Made by a program: the position numbers and the translations under genes. Shown piece by piece: positions 58,063 to 64,000 of a stretch of 64,000 nucleotides of DNA. Origin of the DNA: Antedon bifida (Eukaryota; Echinodermata; Crinoidea; Comatulida; Antedonidae); NCBI GenBank assembly GCA_963402885.1, contig OY727094.1, positions 5,768,501 through 5,832,500 of the forward strand, in the 5' to 3' direction. Each line of letters starts with the position of its first letter. Position 1 is the first letter of the stretch. Under the pieces are notes generated by a model. The model did no database searches and was not told the origin of the DNA. It was given only the letters and a program-made list of their open reading frames with translations.

Positions 58063-60240
58063 TTTCAAAACTTCCTACTACTCTATAAATTTGATTGGTT
58101 GATCAAGTAAACTAAAGTACTGTATTATGATGATGAAGTCATTTCTAAATAAAGACTGGTATTTTAGTAGGATCAATGAACCATACTAGTCTTACCGACT
58201 TATTGACAATCATACAATCACTCCGCAGAAAAAATTACACCAAACAATATTTCAGCCGAAAAATAATTATTTTGTGCGATGCCAAATCAAAAGCTCATAC
58301 TTTCTCAGAAAAATGTTCTTTCTTTCTTTCAACAGCTTTTTTTTAATTTCAAAAGCCTGGCTCAATTATAAAGTTTCAATAGACTGATTTCTAATACAAT
58401 TTTAATTAGAATACCATAAATACAGTGGTTTCTCCCAATTGTTTTTTTTTTATAAATTATATATATAAATTTAATTTTTTTTATTAAACATTTTACATTG
58501 TAAACACAATTACATACTAAATTTAAAATTTGTGGTCACAACTCTATAATTTCTTTCTTGCATAGCTCAAATCAAATTTTAATAATTTTAACAAACATTA
58601 AATAACATATTAAATTGAAAATGTGTGGTCAGATCTCTTATTAATTATCTGTAATTTAATAAATTTTGTTTTAATTGGAGTAGTTTCATTCACTCATTGT
58701 GAGAAAAATGATTATACAGTATCTCTGATATAATACAGTAATCTGTGTAGTGAAATACACTACAACGTCCTATAGTAAAGAATCCCATGGACAAGAGAAA
58801 AGCACATGGTACTTCTTGTGGTAAATTGGTGCTTTGATGAGCTTTTGCTAACAAAGGAGATAAGCTCCATACGTCCTGTAGGGAAAGAATATTTAACTTT
58901 GAAATGCGTCTAATATCAATCTAACTTCCTCTGTATCCAGAATTCAGAAACAATGAATAGTAAAGGTTTGTGGCGGTAGATTATTCTAGAGTTCGTTAAT
59001 AATTAATAGGCTGCTGATAATCTATTGGTTAGCAGCATATGGTCAGACAGAAAAGATAACTGATAAATTATGTATTTTGTGTTTTTTATTTTAACAGATT
59101 ATTAACCCAAAAATATTGTTTTAATCACAAATTTATGAAATCTGATTAAAATTAAGACAATTTAATCATCTTCTGAAATGGAAAAATATGATGATAATTA
59201 AAATTATCTATAAAATTGAATAACCAGTAATTTTGTCTCCAGTGTCTTAGATGTTCATAGTTTTAATTTAGCCAGTAAGAACGATTATGTTATAGCTTTG
59301 TTTTAAAATTGTCAAGACTTCTACTGTATCATACAACAATAAAAAACAATCTACAATATTTCAGACTGTAACTCATTACCGTTAGTTTTCAATGCCCCAT
59401 ATTTATATTCAGCAAATATAAGTTAGTTTCAAATTTACCTGCGAAAACTAATTGTCAAAAAGTAATAATGTGTACGCTACGTAGAAAAACTTAATGAATT
59501 TCTAATATAAAAAAGTCAAATTTAAAATTTATTGAAGTTGACAACGATATTAACTGTTGTTCTGTACGCAAGGAAATGGTTATACATTAATTCGTGTCTC
59601 CGCAAGCAGAGCCATCACCATTTAAAATTTGACTATAAATTACAATACAACTAAAGTTATAAATACTGTTTCAAAGTGTAATAATTGAACATCAGTCTCC
59701 CTGTAATATATTTTTCCAATTTTACGACATGCTAAAAACAATTTTAAATAATTCTTTGAAATCTCATTATAAAAAAACCAAAATAATTTATAATTTCCTA
59801 TCAAAATAACCAGTTTATTGACATTCTCAATACAATGGTAAAACAAACACAATAGGTGTTGGAGCACCATTTAAAGACTATGAAACTTTTAGCAGCAATG
59901 CAAAATAGTGGCGGTTATTTTGACTTCGAGTCAACTATTGTAGCGTCTTGACCGTTTGACCGCTTTTTCAAGTCATTATATAATAAAAGAGAAAGATAAA
60001 AAATAAATGCAGTGTTAACTTGGGCGATTGGGAAAATTGAGACAAACAAACTGGCAACTGTTAAGGTCTGTAACTGTCAAATTTTGGAGACGCATAACTT
60101 TTTAAACTATTAGTCCTTTATTAAAAATTGTCATATTCAGTTTTTAAAATGGAAAGAATAATTACATTCAAAACTGTGTGTGTTCGTCATTTCATTTATT
60201 TGTTTGAAAAAAAAAAACGTCTTGGGCTTCTAAAGAGACT

Positions 60241-61937
60241 ATGGGCCTGTTTCTGCTGAGCAGAAATAATCGATTATTAACCGTTTATTTTTTTAATCGA
60301 TTATTTTTGGGCAGCAGAAACGGCGCAAAATAAAATAACCGATTAAAAATAACCGATTAAAAACACTCAATCCATTGCGTGTTTTAATCGATTATTTCTT
60401 GTTTTAACCGATTATTGCGGAGCAGTTTTGAGCTGCAACACAAATAGCGATTATTGACCCCACTTTGACCTCTAGAGTATGGCAAACTCATGTCATTCAC
60501 GTCACAAAGCATGCTGTTTATTTGCGCGATATCGACGACGATCAGCAAAACAACGATCGCGATGTAGACCGAATAACAATCAAATGTTAAACATTTGATT
60601 TTTATTATTTTGTGGGGGAGAATTATACCGAGAGACTCCAGGATTCTGTGTTACAAGTACACCGTTACATCCCACCAGTCCAGGCTAACGATGTTTTACA
60701 CGTCCTTTTTTAGGCCTGTTGTCTGTTTCGGTAGAAATATATAGCCTAATAGGCCTAGCAGGCCGAAGGTAGAACCAACGAACGAACGGCGAAACGAACT
60801 TCTCTCGCCGACGTGTCTTTATTAATAAAACATCATTATTCTGTTGTATGTGGTACGGTAGTAGGCCTAGATGTTTATTTTACAAATAATATAGCTTTAC
60901 GTAAAAGTAATTTTTAATCCTACATGTGAGAGTTTTAGGCAGCGATAGGATGTAAACAAACCAACTTCTCATCGGCCTTTCATAACTTGAATGCGCTGTG
61001 GGGGAATGATGACGTGATTTTAAAAACCGATTATCTGAATAACCGATTAAAGTCGTAGCAATTTTCAATTGCAACGCGATTATTTTTGTGGTTTGCGGTG
61101 ACTGGAAAAAATTGATTACCGTAGTTCCTCGGGTATAATCCCACCTCGGGTATAATCCCACCCCCGACTTTACGATTACCTTCGCACGCAAGCATATCCC
61201 CGGGCAAAGTCCCAGTGTATAATTTAACATTAGGCCAGAGGTGGGCCTAGGCCTACTGTAGCTAGCTAGGCCGACGTCAATTTCTCACCAAAAAAATAGA
61301 GTAATTTCTCTGAATTTGGCTGACTTAAAACTCATCGAACATTGTTAAGTTGAATACAACCTAAGGCTAGCATGCCCCGATCGTCACGTTCTGTACATCC
61401 TTTCGCCGTCGTGTACATTCTTTCTTGTTGTTTACACACTACTGTGCATGCTTGATTACCGTTAAAAAAAACAAAAAAACACCGCCCTCTATACCGACCG
61501 GCTTGTGCTGTAGAGTTTGTGTCACATGCAGCAACATGCGATTTACACAGAGAGCTCGAGCGTGTGGGTGAACATGAAGAACTCGTATGATCGAGTTCAT
61601 GTCGATTTAGGAAGCTAGGCCTAGATCACATTTTAGGGTATTTTTTAAGTAGAAATCTCGGGGAAAATCTATACGGTAGGCATAGCACAGGTAAGACCAA
61701 TTAGGCCGCCTAGGCCTAGATGGCCTGGCCGTCTAATTGCTAGGCCTACATCGGAATATAGCTTTTAGATAGCCTAAATCGTAGCTAGAAGAAATATCGT
61801 CACTTTCAGTTCATGCAGCGGGAAATCCCCGGGTATAGTCCCACCTCCCAAATTCGGGCAAATTTCACGTACAAGGGGGGTGGGATTATACCCGGGGAAC
61901 TACGGTATTTTGATTTTTTCAGCAGAAACAGACCCTA
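60241..61937. mobile_element. Family F inverted-repeat element, split by a nested insertion
   Basis: ATGGGCCTGTTTCTGCTGAG at the left and CAGCAGAAACAGACCCTAT at the right are near-perfect inverted ends. Next to the left end are many ATCGATTA/AACCGATTA motifs in both orientations (60268-60420 and again at 61025-61085). Without the inner element at 61117-61911 it would be about 900 bp. No transposase is visible, so it is non-autonomous. Confidence 0.7.
61117..61911. mobile_element. Family G inverted-repeat element nested in F
   Basis: ACCGTAGTTCCTCGGGTATA followed by ATCCCACC at the left is matched in inverted orientation by GGTGGGATTATACCC GGGGAACTACGGT at the right (one mismatch in about 28). 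ATT flanks both ends and may be the target duplication. The interior is rich in TAGGCCTA motifs; no conserved open frame is seen. Confidence 0.75.
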
Positions 61938-63126
61938 TGAAGCTCTATAGGTCGTAAGCCAGAAGTCAGTTCTGAGGTGTTTAGTATACACAGGCAACTG
62001 GACATAATAGTATCTCATGTTATTAGTAAAAGACCCTCATATTGTAAACAAAAATAAATAAACCCTGGACATGAAACTTAAAAGTTTATTGCCACTCAAT
62101 TTAATTTTCTAGCCTATTCCAAATGCTGGCACCAGTAGCATTATATTTTGATTTTATATAAGTGATTTACTTTACCGAGAAATTCATATAATTTAAATAA
62201 TCTAGACACGTTCTAGATGTAGCCTGAAATTGGCAAATGTTATATTAATTTAAAAAATACTTTAAAATTTCCAAGATAAAATATCGGAAATAATTTTTAT
62301 GATTAGTTAATACTAATAGTAAACTCAACATTTTTGTTTCTTATCTGAAGGTTTATTTAATACTAAGAGGAAATATCGGTTTTTGGAATCCAACCTGCGC
62401 AAATAACTTCCTCATTATGCGATCCTACATTACAAAATCGTAGAATATTCAAATGCATACCATAGTATCTATATCAACAACTGTGTAATACTAACTGAGT
62501 ATATTCAATATCATTATGTTAATGGGGCATATATAAAAGGCATAGCAGTAGTAGTTTAGACGCCATCCTGTCTGTTGTGAAAAGGCCAATCGTATCACTA
62601 GATACCACCAGGCTAGCAATTAACAATCTGACATGGATATAAAATGTCACTCTTTTTACATCATTATAATATATACAATATTCTATGCTTATTGCAGTTA
62701 TATAGCTACTTTAAAATATTAACTGTTGTTAAAGTTGTTTCTGTTTATAATTATTGGTTTTTCCAGGTCTCGGTTATTATTATTTTATTTCCTGGTGTCG
62801 ACTGCTGTAGCACAGTTTCGTTTTAGAACATTACGGAACAATAACAGCGTTTACTCGGATATTGTTCTCAATCTCAATGAGTAAACAACATCTGCAGTAT
62901 AAGTTTACTTTCGAACTACCAAGAAATGAATAGGTAAATTGCATGCATCCAACTTTACTATACAACACAAACACCTATTCTCACTAAATACTAAATATTA
63001 ATTTTTGTAAAAAAAGATAAAACCAATTCAAAGCATTGCAAAGTTACCTTCACTAATTAGCACCTATTCTGACCCTATTAAACATTGGAGCAATCATTAT
63101 CAAGAAACAATAATAATAATATTGAT

Positions 63127-63281
63127 GTAAAGCTCTGTCTACACTATCAAACTTTATGTGACAAAAAAATGTGATGTGCCCATATATGGACATGATGATG
63201 TCATATCACTACCATATTTGGGTATATCACCACCATATTTGGGCACATCACACTTTTTTTGATAGTGTATATATAGCTTTA
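63127..63281 (-). mobile_element. Family A MITE, copy 14
   Basis: TA-AAGCTCTGTCTACACTATC to GATAGTGTATATATAGCTT-TA. The left half (CCCATATATGGACATGATGATG) is very close to copies 8 and 12. Confidence 0.9.
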
Positions 63282-64000
63282 GACAATAGATACTGCAGAC
63301 TTAAGAATTTATTGTAAACTGTATTAATATAGCCATGATTGACCACACTCCAATAGGAAATAACAAAATAATATACAGTATATACTATAGCAATACACAG
63401 TAATGTGGCTCACAAGTTTTAAACAGTCATACAATTGCTGGATTACGATTCTGAATCCAGGCCCCTATTCTTATTGGTTTATGTCAGGAGAAAATAGTAC
63501 AGATTCTCTTTTCCATTCGTTTAGCATATAAATCAAACGTCAATGTTTGTGGAGTTTGTATTGATTGTCAATTGTGTTTATAGCCATCACACCATTTTTA
63601 TATAAACAACCCATGAATCTATACTACAGCACTATTATTATAATTAGGGACTTAAAACGCTCATTGATGTTTGCAGTGACGCTATGACATAATAGCGTGA
63701 CGCATTGTAAAGAAACTAGTTGAGATAATTTCATAGACTACAGTACACCACTAATATACCGTAACACAGCTTATCAATCCATTAAAATTATTTTTCAATA
63801 TAATGGCTGTAGAGTTTGCTGGGCAGGGACACTTTTATATTCAAAGTCTTCTTCTAAAGCTACTTTACAGCATATTTTAATGACTTCCTGGTCCAGCCTA
63901 CTGCAACTCCATCACTGATAGTCTACCTCCAATACCTATTTTATTTTTTTCTATCAACTCTTAATTTTTTACGCCAAGTTTAACCTCTAGACATCTCTAC

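Larger units (their letters stand above)
45975..64000 (-). other. SPEN upstream intron / 5' region without a recognised exon
   Basis: An upstream exon with RRM1 must exist, but none is seen in 18 kb: no stretch reads like the RRM1 'LWVGNLP' strand on the minus strand. The region is AT-rich and holds the elements listed separately. Unlisted parts (48760-50300, 51730-54100, 54800-56200, 56370-60200 and 62000-63100) show only AT-rich DNA, short microsatellites and incidental frames of up to about 100 codons, including 57061-57366 (+), which I do not recognise. Confidence 0.55.

Overview
The window is AT-rich, intron-rich animal DNA, not microbial. The protein evidence points to an invertebrate deuterostome; an echinoderm is my best guess, but this is inference from the vertebrate-like SPEN and class C receptor exons and the style of repeats, and I cannot name the species. 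Both recognisable genes lie on the minus strand.

Left part (1-22,201): a class C (family 3) G-protein-coupled receptor. Exon 1 at 21,937-22,201 encodes a signal peptide and the start of the extracellular ligand-binding domain. Its phase-1 donor fits exactly a phase-1 acceptor at 115/116. The exon there continues the same conserved domain and runs off the left edge. The two exons are separated by an intron of about 21.8 kb. That intron is full of short elements: non-autonomous terminal-inverted-repeat elements, tRNA-derived SINE remnants, minisatellites, and a 1.1-kb purine-only-like GA array. It also holds a 97%-identical copy of a piece of the neighbouring SPEN gene.

Middle (22,202-26,074): intergenic DNA between the receptor promoter side and the SPEN 3' end. 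It includes a 26-bp minisatellite about 0.2-0.5 kb past the SPEN stop.

SPEN gene (26,075-45,974): twelve coding exons of the split-ends/SHARP/MINT transcriptional corepressor. All splice phases agree. Together they encode about 3,818 residues: an RS-rich linker, RRM2, RRM3, RRM4, a 9.2-kb giant exon (lysine/glutamate-rich disordered region, polyQ, proline-rich tail) and a three-exon C-terminal SPOC domain ending at a stop codon. RRM1 and the start codon are not found in the window and are probably beyond 64,000.

Right part (45,975-64,000): intron or upstream DNA of SPEN, without a convincing exon. It carries more inverted-repeat elements, a LINE 3' fragment, a tRNA-derived SINE, a 66-bp minisatellite open on both strands beside a 13-bp perfect hairpin, and a nested pair of inverted-repeat transposons.

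The most unusual structure is at 19,419-19,861. An inverted-repeat element, its flanking SPEN intron, an intact 3' splice site and the first 45-46 bases of the first SPOC exon are present there as a second copy. One edge of the copy coincides with the outer end of the element.
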